NCBI GenBank assembly: GCA_041627895.1
Contig: JBFKQC010000058.1
Coordinates: 1 to 25,598 of the forward strand
Length of the DNA: 25,598 nucleotides
Reading direction: 5' to 3'
Source: JBFKQC01 sp041627895
GTDB lineage: Bacteria; Pseudomonadota; Alphaproteobacteria; Rhodobacterales; Rhodobacteraceae
Position 1 is the first letter of the stretch. Each line of letters starts with the position of its first letter. The translations under genes were made by a program, and so were the position numbers. The notes under the pieces were generated by a model. That model saw only the letters and a program-made list of their open reading frames with translations. It was not told the origin of the DNA and made no database searches. Of the stretch, positions 19,271 through 25,598 are shown piece after piece.

Positions 19271-19876
19271 GGCCGACGGCACCGTCGCCTGCATGCTGTC
19301 GCGTTCCGAGAACGCGGCGTACCAGGCGGCCAGCGCGTCGCGCCCGTTGCGCCAGTTGCGGTCGGCGTGGCGGAAGTCGAGATAGCCGAGCGCGCAGCCG
19401 ACCGCGATCTGCGCCATGTCGAGCCGCCCCGCCAGGTGCCCCATCCAGCGCGATTCGATGGCGTCGAGCGCGCGCGCGACCTTGGCCCACTGGGCGTCCA
19501 GCCAGGGCCCGTACTGGACCTCTTCGGGCTTGAAGCGGCGCTCGTAGACCATCAGCACCGCGGCATCCATGATCCCGTCCGCCGTCGCCTCGAGCGTCAG
19601 AACCTCCCAGAGCCGGCCCTCGGGGTACATCCCGGCCCCGGCGCGGGCGTCGAGGAACCGGCAGATCACCCGGCTGTCGTAGATCGCCGGGCCGTCGTCG
19701 CGGGCCAGCGTCGGGATCTTGCCGACAGGATTCGCAGCCGCGACCGCCGCGTCGGTCGCCATCGGTCCGGTCGTGACGAAAACGGTCTCGAAGTCGCCGT
19801 CCTGCCCGGTCTCGTGCAGCAGGACGCGCACCTTGCGCACGAAGGGCGAAGCGCTCGCCGCCAGCAATTGCATCAT
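19268..19876 (-). CDS. Glutathione S-transferase family protein
   Basis: The 202-aa protein has an N-terminal thioredoxin-like domain with SASPFVRKVRV (residues 8-18, serine as the likely glutathione-activating residue), NPVGKIPTL (the cis-proline loop, near residue 50) and YDSRVICRFLD (near 67). An all-helical C-terminal domain carries MAQIAVGCALGYLDFR (about 155-170). Substrate unknown. The start is ATG 19876 or the adjacent ATG 19873; the upstream thioesterase stop overlaps them (ATGATG), indicating coupled translation. Third gene of a PaiB-like, thioesterase, GST unit. Confidence 0.92.
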   Translation of the reverse strand: MMQLLAASASPFVRKVRVLLHETGQDGDFETVFVTTGPMATDAAVAAANPVGKIPTLARDDGPAIYDSRVICRFLDARAGAGMYPEGRLWEVLTLEATADGIMDAAVLMVYERRFKPEEVQYGPWLDAQWAKVARALDAIESRWMGHLAGRLDMAQIAVGCALGYLDFRHADRNWRNGRDALAAWYAAFSERDSMQATVPSA

Positions 19877-20289
19877 CGCGTAATCCCCTTTCGGCGCGCC
19901 GCCTTCTGGTCGACCCGCGCGGTGAACCGTTCCGCGGCGACGACGACGCGGCTGTGCCGGCCCTCGCCCACCACCTCGTCTTCATCCTCGACCCGCACGG
20001 CGAAGTCCAGCCGCCGGCCCTCGACCGCCTCGAGCCGGGCGGTGGCGGCGACGCGCATGCCGGTGGGCGTCGCGGCGATGTGCGAGATGTCGAGATGGGT
20101 GCCGAGGGTCTGCATGCCGGGGGGCAGGTGGCCCTCGACCGCGGCCAGCGCGGCCTCTTCGATCAGGTTGATCATCACCGGCGTGGCCAGCACCGCGATC
20201 CGGCCCGAACCGACGCGCGGCGCGGTGTCATTGGTGCCGACGATCATCTCGGCCCGGCCGGTCATGCCGATCTGCAGCCCCCCGATCAT
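19873..20289 (-). CDS. Hotdog-fold thioesterase, fluoroacetyl-CoA thioesterase (FlK)-like
   Basis: The 138-aa protein matches the FlK-type hotdog thioesterases. ATPVMINLIEEAA (residues 31-43) supplies the threonine and glutamate, and GTHLDISHIAATPTGM carries the histidine, the three residues used by FlK to cleave fluoroacetyl-CoA. Most homologues are general acyl-CoA thioesterases and the substrate here is not predictable. The start ATG 20289 overlaps the stop of the PaiB-like gene (ATGA) and its own stop overlaps the GST start, so all three are probably translated in series. An in-frame ATG at residue 9 is an alternative start. Confidence 0.8.
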   Translation of the reverse strand: MIGGLQIGMTGRAEMIVGTNDTAPRVGSGRIAVLATPVMINLIEEAALAAVEGHLPPGMQTLGTHLDISHIAATPTGMRVAATARLEAVEGRRLDFAVRVEDEDEVVGEGRHSRVVVAAERFTARVDQKAARRKGITR

Positions 20290-20915
20290 GCCGCGCTGTC
20301 CGGCGGTTGCCGCATCAGCGCTGTCAATACGTCCAGCTCGCTGCCGATCCCGCCCGCCGCGACGGCGCCTGCCGCGCCCATCCGCGCGGGCTCGTCCTTG
20401 TTCTGGCCAAGCTTCCAGGTGCCCTCGATCGCGGACACGTGCAGACGGAAGGGCAGGATCATCCGCATCATCCGCCCGATCGCCCCGTCGGACATTTTCG
20501 CGGTGACCCAGGGCTGTTTCGGCGCCAGGCGGGACTCGAACGTCTCTGACAGGCGGTCCAGCATCGGCCGCAGCGCCTGGTCTGGCAGGCGTTCGAGGGT
20601 TCCGCGCAGGTGCACGGCGACGTAGTTCCAGGTCGGCACCTGGTCGGCCACGCCGTACCAGTCGGGCGAGATGTAGCCGTCGGGTCCGGCGACCGCGATC
20701 ACCGCCGGCTGTGCCCGGTCGAGCAGCCGCACCATCGGGTTCGAGCGCACCAGGTGCAGGTCGGCCGCGGCGCCGTCGCCGGACAGGAGGAACGGCACGT
20801 GCGAGACCAGCGGCCCGGCCGCGGCATTCACCGCAAGCGAGCCGAAGGCACGGCCCCGCGCGAAGGCGATGTTCGTCGCACGGTCGGTCCGACGATAGGC
20901 GGGATTGGGGTGCAT
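20286..20915 (-). CDS. PaiB-like FMN-binding negative transcriptional regulator family protein
   Basis: The 209-aa protein shows the PaiB/FMN-binding split-barrel pattern: MHPNPAYRRTD at the N-terminus, SHVPFLL near residue 38, HLVRSNPM near 53, PDWYG near 83 and VPTWNYVAVHLRG near 91. PaiB of Bacillus was described as a repressor of sporulation and protease genes; the fold suggests flavin binding and the true role in proteobacteria is unknown. Start ATG 20915 is supported by AGAGGA at about nine bases and by the family N-terminus. First gene of the three-gene unit with the thioesterase and GST. The 147-bp gap to mtaB (20916-21062) holds its presumed promoter. Confidence 0.87.
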   Translation of the reverse strand: MHPNPAYRRTDRATNIAFARGRAFGSLAVNAAAGPLVSHVPFLLSGDGAAADLHLVRSNPMVRLLDRAQPAVIAVAGPDGYISPDWYGVADQVPTWNYVAVHLRGTLERLPDQALRPMLDRLSETFESRLAPKQPWVTAKMSDGAIGRMMRMILPFRLHVSAIEGTWKLGQNKDEPARMGAAGAVAAGGIGSELDVLTALMRQPPDSAA

Positions 20916-21062
20916 GGCACGCGGTCCTCTCTCGCGGAAGTGTTGGCACCCGATGGCCCCGAATGCAAACCGCTTGAGGGCGAGTGCCGGGTTTCTGGCG
21001 CGATCCGATCCGTGGGGGTCAACGCCCCCGCGGAGCAATTGCGAGGGCCCGAAAACGCCGGG

Positions 21063-22331
21063 TCAGCCGGGACTTGCGCAAAGCGTGGTTCCGGTGTGGC
21101 CGGTGATGCGCGCCGCGACGATCCGACCCTCGGGCTGCGGGTCGGCGAAGGCGACTTCGGCGAATTGCTCGGTCCGGCCCATGTGCGGGCTTTCCATCAG
21201 CACGGTGCAGCTGCGGCCGACCTGAGCCGCCAGGTGTCGCGCCACGGCACGCTCGCCGGCCGCGCGCAGCCGCGACGCGCGATCCTTGATCCGGCGCCCG
21301 TCGACCTGCGGCATGCGCGCCGCCGGCGTGCCGGGGCGCGGCGAATATGGGAAGACGTGCAGCCAGGTCAGGCCGCATTCGTCGACGAGCTTCATCGAGT
21401 TCCGGAACATCGCCTCGGTCTCGGTCGGGAAGCCGGCGATGATGTCAGCGCCGAAGGTGATGTCCGGGCGAAGCCGGCGCGCGTCTTCGCAAAAGCCGAT
21501 CGCGTCGTCTCGCAAGTGCCGCCGCTTCATCCGCTTCAGGATCAGGTCATCGCCGTGCTGGAGCGACAGGTGCAGGTGCGGCATAAGCCGGGATTCGCCG
21601 GCGATCGCCAGCATCAGGTTGTCGTCGGCCTCGATCGAATCGATCGAGCTGATCCGCAGCCTGGGCAGGTCCGGCACCAGCCGCAGGATACGCATTACCA
21701 AATCGCCGAGCCGGGGCGCGCCCGGCAGGTCGCCGCCCCATGACGTCAGGTCGACCCCGGTCAGCACCACCTCGTTATAGCCGCGGTCCACGAGCCGCCT
21801 GATCTGCTCGACCACCACGCCCGCCGGCACGCTGCGCGAATTTCCGCGCCCGAAAGGAATGATGCAGAAGGTGCAGCGGTGGTCGCAGCCGTTCTGGATC
21901 TGCACGTAGGCCCGCGAGCGGGTGCCGAAGCCGTCGATCAGGTGGCCCGCGGTTTCCGTCACCGACATGATGTCGTCGACCTGCACCGGCTCGGTCGCGC
22001 CGATCAGGCCGGGGGCGAGGCCGGCCCAGGTTGCTGGCGCCATCTTCTCGGCATTGCCGATCACGTGATCGACCTCGGCCATCGCGGCAAAGCTTGCCGG
22101 GTCGGTCTGCGCCGCGCAGCCGGTGACGATCAGCCGCGCCTTCGGGTTCTCCCGCCGCAGCCGGCGGATGTCCTGGCGCGCCTTGCGGACCGCCTCGGCC
22201 GTCACCGCGCAGGTGTTGACGATCACCGCGTCCCCGACCCCGTGCGCCGCGGCCAGCGCCTTCATCGCCTCGGTCTCGTAGGCGTTCAGCCGGCAGCCAT
22301 GGGTCGAGAAGACGGGCGCGCGCCGGTCCAT
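21063..22331 (-). CDS. mtaB: tRNA (t6A37) methylthiotransferase
   Basis: The 422-aa radical-SAM enzyme adds the methylthio group to t6A at position 37 of ANN-decoding tRNAs. The UPF0004 domain supplies Cys13, Cys41 and Cys72 for one [4Fe-4S] cluster. The radical-SAM motif CDHRCTFC (Cys149, 153, 156) supplies the other. SIDSIEAD is a typical MtaB-type segment, and a TRAM-like C-terminal part follows (about 355-415). I took ATG 22331, with GGGGG seven bases upstream, over the GTG at 22334. The dapF stop and this start overlap as TGATG, so the two are probably coupled. The order dapF-mtaB is common in alphaproteobacteria by my recollection. Confidence 0.95.
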   Translation of the reverse strand: MDRRAPVFSTHGCRLNAYETEAMKALAAAHGVGDAVIVNTCAVTAEAVRKARQDIRRLRRENPKARLIVTGCAAQTDPASFAAMAEVDHVIGNAEKMAPATWAGLAPGLIGATEPVQVDDIMSVTETAGHLIDGFGTRSRAYVQIQNGCDHRCTFCIIPFGRGNSRSVPAGVVVEQIRRLVDRGYNEVVLTGVDLTSWGGDLPGAPRLGDLVMRILRLVPDLPRLRISSIDSIEADDNLMLAIAGESRLMPHLHLSLQHGDDLILKRMKRRHLRDDAIGFCEDARRLRPDITFGADIIAGFPTETEAMFRNSMKLVDECGLTWLHVFPYSPRPGTPAARMPQVDGRRIKDRASRLRAAGERAVARHLAAQVGRSCTVLMESPHMGRTEQFAEVAFADPQPEGRIVAARITGHTGTTLCASPG

Positions 22332-23146
22332 CACGCCACCCCCAGGAAGTCCGGCGTCAGCACGCCCGAGAACACGTGTGCCGTGGGTCCGGTCATCCAG
22401 ACGCCGTCGTCGCGCCAGTCGACGCGGATGTCGCCGCCGTCGAGGGTGATCGCGACGCTGCGCCCGGTCAGCCCGCGCCGCGCCGCGGCCACCGCGACGG
22501 CACAGGAGGACGATCCGCTGGCCAGCGTGATCCCGGTGCCGCGCTCCCAGACCCGCATCCGCAGTCGGTCGGGCGCGAGGAGGCTGGCGAACTGCACGTT
22601 GGTGCGCTGCGGAAACAGCGGGTGATGCTCGATCCCGGGCCCGCGCGCGGCGAGGTCGACGGCCTCTGCGTCGTCCACGAAGAAGGTGCAGTGCGGGTTG
22701 CCCATCCCGGTGGCGACGGGGTCGCCGGGGATCGGCAGGTGAAGCGTGTCGGCCGCTTCCGCCAGCGGAATCTCCTGCCAGTGCGTCAGCGGCGCCCCCA
22801 TGTTGACCCGCGTCAGCCCGCCGCCGGCATCCTCGCAGGCGAGCATCCCGCGCTCGGTGCGCAGGACCAGGCGGCCGGCACCGCTTTCGTCCATCAGGTG
22901 GCGCGCAATGCAGCGCGTGGCGTTGCCGCAGGCCGCCGACAGCGAACCGTCGGCGTTGAAGAAGGTCAGCCGCGCGTTGGCCTCGGCGTCGGTGTCGATG
23001 ACCGCAAGCTGATCGAAGCCGACGCCCCGGTGCCGGTCGCCCAGCCGGCGTGCAAGCTCGGCGGACAGGTCGGGGCCGCCCGCGCGGCGGTCGATCACCA
23101 CGAAGTCGTTGCCGAGCCCGTGCATCTTGATGAATGCCACGCCCAT
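22331..23146 (-). CDS. dapF: Diaminopimelate epimerase with Ser at the second catalytic Cys position
   Basis: The 271-aa protein matches DapF, which converts LL- to meso-diaminopimelate for lysine and peptidoglycan. The N-terminus MHGLGNDFVVID and the first catalytic segment NADGSLSAACGNATRC, with Cys73, are intact. The second active-site segment, ERGTGITLASGSSSC (residues 201-215), keeps Glu201/Arg202, but the family motif A-C-G reads A-S-G: Ser210 (codon AGC, 22519-22517) stands where the second catalytic cysteine (Cys217 in Haemophilus influenzae) belongs. All else looks normal and full length. Start ATG 23146 follows AAGGG at seven bases. Whether this enzyme is active is uncertain. Confidence 0.9.
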   Translation of the reverse strand: MGVAFIKMHGLGNDFVVIDRRAGGPDLSAELARRLGDRHRGVGFDQLAVIDTDAEANARLTFFNADGSLSAACGNATRCIARHLMDESGAGRLVLRTERGMLACEDAGGGLTRVNMGAPLTHWQEIPLAEAADTLHLPIPGDPVATGMGNPHCTFFVDDAEAVDLAARGPGIEHHPLFPQRTNVQFASLLAPDRLRMRVWERGTGITLASGSSSCAVAVAAARRGLTGRSVAITLDGGDIRVDWRDDGVWMTGPTAHVFSGVLTPDFLGVA

Positions 23147-23233
23147 CTGATCGCCCTTGTCGCGCATCGCACGGGCTATATCCCGGCTCGTGGCACGAAT
23201 CCAGAGCACCCCGCGGCGGGGTCGGATTTGGCC

Positions 23234-23262
23234 TTGACCGCTCGGGGCGGTTTTCCTAACTA
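23234..23262 (+). promoter_or_regulatory. Promoter of tRNA-Lys
   Basis: TTGACC (23234-23239), a 17-base spacer and TAACTA (23257-23262) end ten bases before the tRNA, the expected spacing for a stable-RNA promoter. Confidence 0.6.
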
Positions 23263-23272
23263 GGCGCCCTGT

Positions 23273-23348
23273 GGGCCGTTAGCTCAGTTGGTAGAGCAAC
23301 TGACTTTTAATCAGTGGGTCGCAGGTTCGAATCCTGCACGGCTCACCA
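23273..23348 (+). tRNA. tRNA-Lys (anticodon TTT)
   Basis: The 76-base gene has acceptor arms GGGCCGT/ACGGCTC (one G-U pair), encoded CCA (23346-23348), anticodon stem ACTGA/TCAGT with loop CTTTTAA giving anticodon TTT, and T-loop GGTTCGAATCC. It marks the border between the backbone and the accessory segment that follows. Confidence 0.98.
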
Positions 23349-23483
23349 CTGTAATCAATAACTTAGAAGAAATGTCAGCACCTCTCACCGTTGCCAGGTA
23401 AGCGCAGGGTAAGCTTCGTCTCCGGATTTTCCATTGCTTTGTCGCCTGCCGCACTTCTAGGCTGAGGCGGGAGGAACGATTAC
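23349..23483. other. Junction between tRNA-Lys and the accessory genes
   Basis: This 135-base stretch holds no gene I can support and is less GC-rich than the backbone. GGTAAGC occurs twice (about 23396-23402 and 23408-23414). A weak promoter-like pair TTGCTT/TAGGCT (23434-23463, 18-base spacer) lies just before the next gene. Its position directly behind a tRNA 3' end is typical of an integration site, but no integrase or second copy of the tRNA end is in the window. Confidence 0.4.
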
Positions 23484-24263
23484 ATGGGCCATATCCGGCT
23501 CGGTACGCTGGCACGGTCGAAGAAGTGGCGTGCCGTCATTGAGTTACTGGGTTCGGACGCATCGATTCCTGAGATTGCCGAGGCGGCAGCGAAGGCGTCG
23601 GAACAGGACCTGGCGCGGGCCTCGCGGGATAGCCTCTTCCAGTTCGTCAGCAACCTTTTGGTCGTTCTGCCGCACAAGGCGCGGTCGCCGGATTATCACG
23701 GCTACATGGATGATCTGGGGATCGATGGACAGGCGCTTGGATCGGTATCGCAACTGCTTGCGGGGTTGGGCGATGCCGTGGATGACTACGCATTTCGAAC
23801 AGGTCGAACATCGGATGCCGGCGAGATGGCGAAGGCAGCGCTGTTGGAGAGCCTGTCGGTGCAGCTTCGCGACCGCCTGCCGTCGCTCTTCGAGCCGACT
23901 CCTGCGGAGATCAGGCGGGCGCTGGGCGCGCTCTCGGGCGGGCGGGCCTTCGCCCAGCTTGCGCGGGAATTCTTTGCACGGCTGACCTACCGGTCACTCG
24001 ACTACTACCTGAGCCGGGAACTTGCGAACCACACCGGCTCGGACAAGCGGTTTGCCAGCGACACGGACCGCGTCCAGTTCGAACGCGACCTAGCGCAGCA
24101 CACCCACGAGGTATCGCGGATCGTCGAGGAATTTGCTGCCGGATGGTACGGCAAGAACGTTTGGCAGAAGAACCGGTTGGATCAAGAGGCGATCGACGGG
24201 TTCACGGGCTATGCCTTCAAAAAAATGAGGTCGGAGCTTGGCCGGCGCCGCCAGGGCGCCTGA
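23484..24263 (+). CDS. Uncharacterised 259-aa protein, partner of the QueC-like gene
   Basis: I do not recognise this family. The protein is soluble-looking, mostly helical, with no signal peptide, membrane segment, or obvious nuclease or ATPase motif. Notable features are the N-terminus MGHIRLGTLARSKKW, so Gly2 would be exposed after methionine removal; LPSLFEPTPAEIRRALGAL near residue 135; LAREFFARLTYRSLDYYLSREL near 158-179; and AAGWYGKNVWQKN near 220. The last two look like conserved cores. GGAGG (23470-23474) lies nine bases before ATG 23484. Its 3' end overlaps the QueC-like frame, so the two are co-transcribed. Base composition looks lower in GC than upstream genes, in line with acquisition. 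Confidence 0.8.
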   Translation: MGHIRLGTLARSKKWRAVIELLGSDASIPEIAEAAAKASEQDLARASRDSLFQFVSNLLVVLPHKARSPDYHGYMDDLGIDGQALGSVSQLLAGLGDAVDDYAFRTGRTSDAGEMAKAALLESLSVQLRDRLPSLFEPTPAEIRRALGALSGGRAFAQLAREFFARLTYRSLDYYLSRELANHTGSDKRFASDTDRVQFERDLAQHTHEVSRIVEEFAAGWYGKNVWQKNRLDQEAIDGFTGYAFKKMRSELGRRRQGA

Positions 24264-25581
24264 GCACCGGGTCCGGTGCCTGCATCCCGTGACTTTGCAC
24301 GGGGGCGACGAACGACTGCCGTTTGAGATCGACGGTGCGAATAAGTCCGTCGGCCCGAAAATCGGCGGCTTCAACAAGATGCTGGTCTCCGGCCTGCCGG
24401 ATCGGGCGCTCGATCTTTTGGAGATCGCGTCCCTGGTCTATGGCGTCGATGCGGCTGTCAGCCGGGGCGGGTCCACAGACCAGATGATGGGCGGGAAGTG
24501 GCATCGCGGGTTCCGGATCGAGATGGCGGTGCGCGACGTGGAGGTCTGGAGCGACCCCACTGCGAAAGACGCGCTGGAACAGATGCTGATGTTTCTCAGC
24601 GGCGACCGGTTCTCGTTCGAGTTCTCGAAGCGCACTAACGGCCACAACGAAACCAGCTACTTCGACTTTACGCCGGAGGAAGGCTGGCAGGCCGAACGTG
24701 TCCTAATGTTCTCAGGCGGCCTCGATTCCTATGCAGGCGCCCTCGAAGAGATTATCGAACAGGGCAAGCGTGTCGCGCTGGTCAGCCATGCGTCGTCGAC
24801 CAAGCTATCTCCCGTGCAGAAACAGCTTTATCGAACAATTTCTGCGCGGCTCGGACCCGATAGCTGCCGCCATATTCCCGTGACCCTGCAACTGGCGCGC
24901 GGCACCAACAAGGAAGGTACGCACCGCAGCCGGTCGTTCCTCTTTGCCGTACTCGGCCTGATTACGGCCTTCGCCTTTGGGCGGAACCGTGTCAGTTTCC
25001 ACGAGAACGGCGTGGTCAGCCTGAACCTGCCACCGGTCGGACAGGTTCTCGGTACCCGCGCGACGCGCACAACCCACCCGCAGACACTGAAGCGCTTCTC
25101 TGAGGTGTTCAGCATCGCGTTCAACAAACCGATACGCGTCGACAACCCGTTCTTCTGGCGCACCAAGACCGAAGTGGTCCAAACCATCGCCCGCCTCGAA
25201 ATGGCGGACCAGATCGTGCAGACCACAAGCTGTGCCGACACGCACAACCGGACGAAGCAGCATCCCCATTGCGGGCGTTGCTCGCAATGCATCGACCGGC
25301 GGTTCGCAATTCTTGCCGCTGGCCTGGAGCGTTTCGATCCTGCGGACTCCTATGCCGTGGATTTGCTGACCGGCCGGCGCGACAGGGTCCAGCACCGGGA
25401 AATCGCGCTGTCCTACGTGCGCAACGCCCTGGCGTTTGAAGTCATGGAACCGGCGGACTGTCTGACGTCAGCGCCCACCGGACAGATTCCGGGGTTTGAG
25501 CGACGGAGGATTTCTGGTTCATCGCAGCCACTATGGAGCGAAGATGAACAAGAAATCCGGAACATCGAAGGATGCCGCTGA
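24238..25581 (+). CDS. QueC-like PP-loop protein (7-cyano-7-deazaguanine synthase family, defence type), 3' end replaced by IS sequence
   Basis: The 447-aa frame has an N-terminal domain of about 150 residues absent from housekeeping QueC. A PP-loop ATP-binding motif SGGLDS (159-164) follows, then HRSRSFLFAVLGL and HENGVVSLNLPP (about 229-266) and a four-cysteine zinc motif (Cys332, then C-x2-C-x2-C at 345, 348, 351, as in QueC). The central segments recall QatC of the Qat anti-phage system and other defence QueC-like proteins. QueC makes preQ0 from 7-carboxy-7-deazaguanine. The start is uncertain: TTG 24238 (GAGG seven bases upstream, overlapping the previous gene by 26 bases) or GTG 24289. 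From about residue 407 the sequence appears to belong to an inserted IS element, so the native C-terminus is missing. Confidence 0.8.
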   Translation: MAGAARAPEHRVRCLHPVTLHGGDERLPFEIDGANKSVGPKIGGFNKMLVSGLPDRALDLLEIASLVYGVDAAVSRGGSTDQMMGGKWHRGFRIEMAVRDVEVWSDPTAKDALEQMLMFLSGDRFSFEFSKRTNGHNETSYFDFTPEEGWQAERVLMFSGGLDSYAGALEEIIEQGKRVALVSHASSTKLSPVQKQLYRTISARLGPDSCRHIPVTLQLARGTNKEGTHRSRSFLFAVLGLITAFAFGRNRVSFHENGVVSLNLPPVGQVLGTRATRTTHPQTLKRFSEVFSIAFNKPIRVDNPFFWRTKTEVVQTIARLEMADQIVQTTSCADTHNRTKQHPHCGRCSQCIDRRFAILAAGLERFDPADSYAVDLLTGRRDRVQHREIALSYVRNALAFEVMEPADCLTSAPTGQIPGFERRRISGSSQPLWSEDEQEIRNIEGCR

Positions 25582-25598
25582 CAAGCTGGTCAGGGGCA
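25459..25598 (+). mobile_element. Left end of a probable IS3-family insertion sequence, continuing beyond the window
   Basis: The QueC-like frame loses its protein-like character near 25459. A short non-coding lead then precedes a transposase-like start at 25544. The exact boundary is uncertain: a TG dinucleotide, the usual IS3-family terminus, occurs at 25459 and at 25463. The target duplication and right end lie outside the window. Confidence 0.5.
25544..25598 (+). CDS. IS3-family transposase OrfA, N-terminal fragment (runs off the window)
   Basis: ATG 25544, with GGAG (25535-25538) five bases upstream, opens a frame reading MNKKSGTSKDAADKLVRG before the window ends. This is the N-terminus I associate with IS3-type OrfA proteins, which then continue into a basic region and helix-turn-helix. 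Only 18 codons are visible, so the family call rests on that short match. It overlaps the end of the QueC-like frame in another phase, as expected if that frame reads through into the IS. Confidence 0.55.
   Translation, partial: MNKKSGTSKDAADKLVRG

Noticed and set aside
21014..21029. GGGGG/CCCCC hairpin downstream of mtaB as a terminator
   Set aside because: The stem is only five pairs and no T tract follows on the minus strand.
23311..23514. Minus-strand ORF ending in RAGFEPATH across tRNA-Lys
   Set aside because: That C-terminus is the well-known spurious translation of the antisense strand of a tRNA T-arm; the tRNA explains the sequence.

Overview
The window is high-GC alphaproteobacterial chromosome, almost certainly from the Rhodobacterales (Rhodobacter/Paracoccus-type). 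The evidence is a petA-petB-petC (fbcFBC) operon with Rhodobacter-like heme-ligand spacing, uppP facing an NDUFA9-like reductase gene, the DUF2089/LemA/TPM cluster, and dapF-mtaB. About 23 kb is ordinary backbone. The last ~2.2 kb, directly downstream of a tRNA-Lys gene, is accessory DNA.

Layout. 1-1765: a TetR regulator diverges from an NAD(P)-binding reductase, with two matching palindromic operators between them, followed by a small secreted DUF4189-like protein. 1821-9940: a minus-strand glutamate synthase operon in which gltD and gltB are separated by three genes (Spy/CpxP-like periplasmic protein, GFA-family zinc protein, alpha/beta hydrolase). An 11-bp x4 tandem repeat lies behind gltD and the operon closes with a terminator behind gltB. 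10074-12531: uppP, a start-less gene remnant, the NDUFA9-like gene and tRNA-Leu(CAG). 12606-15087: DUF2089 -> LemA -> TPM membrane operon. 15206-15395: a small, apparently frameshifted membrane ORF. 15492-18387: the cytochrome bc1 operon with terminator and candidate promoter. 18560-19219: an outer-membrane beta-barrel of lipid A oxidase type. 19268-20915: PaiB-like protein -> thioesterase -> GST, with overlapping genes. 21063-23146: dapF -> mtaB.

The 3' end. After tRNA-Lys(UUU) come two overlapping plus-strand genes: an unrecognised 259-aa protein whose second residue is glycine, and a QueC-like PP-loop/zinc protein of the kind found in anti-phage systems such as Qat and type IV CBASS. The second gene is interrupted near its 3' end by what looks like the left end of an IS3-type insertion sequence, whose transposase start is the last feature. 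This is the best candidate for an undescribed, probably now broken, defence module. The other notable point is dapF, where the second catalytic cysteine position is serine.

Functional logic. The backbone genes serve nitrogen assimilation (gltBD), respiration (petABC), envelope biogenesis (uppP, dapF, the outer-membrane barrel) and tRNA modification (mtaB). Several minus-strand genes are joined by short overlaps that suggest translational coupling. No database search was possible. Family names rest on motifs and recalled family patterns.
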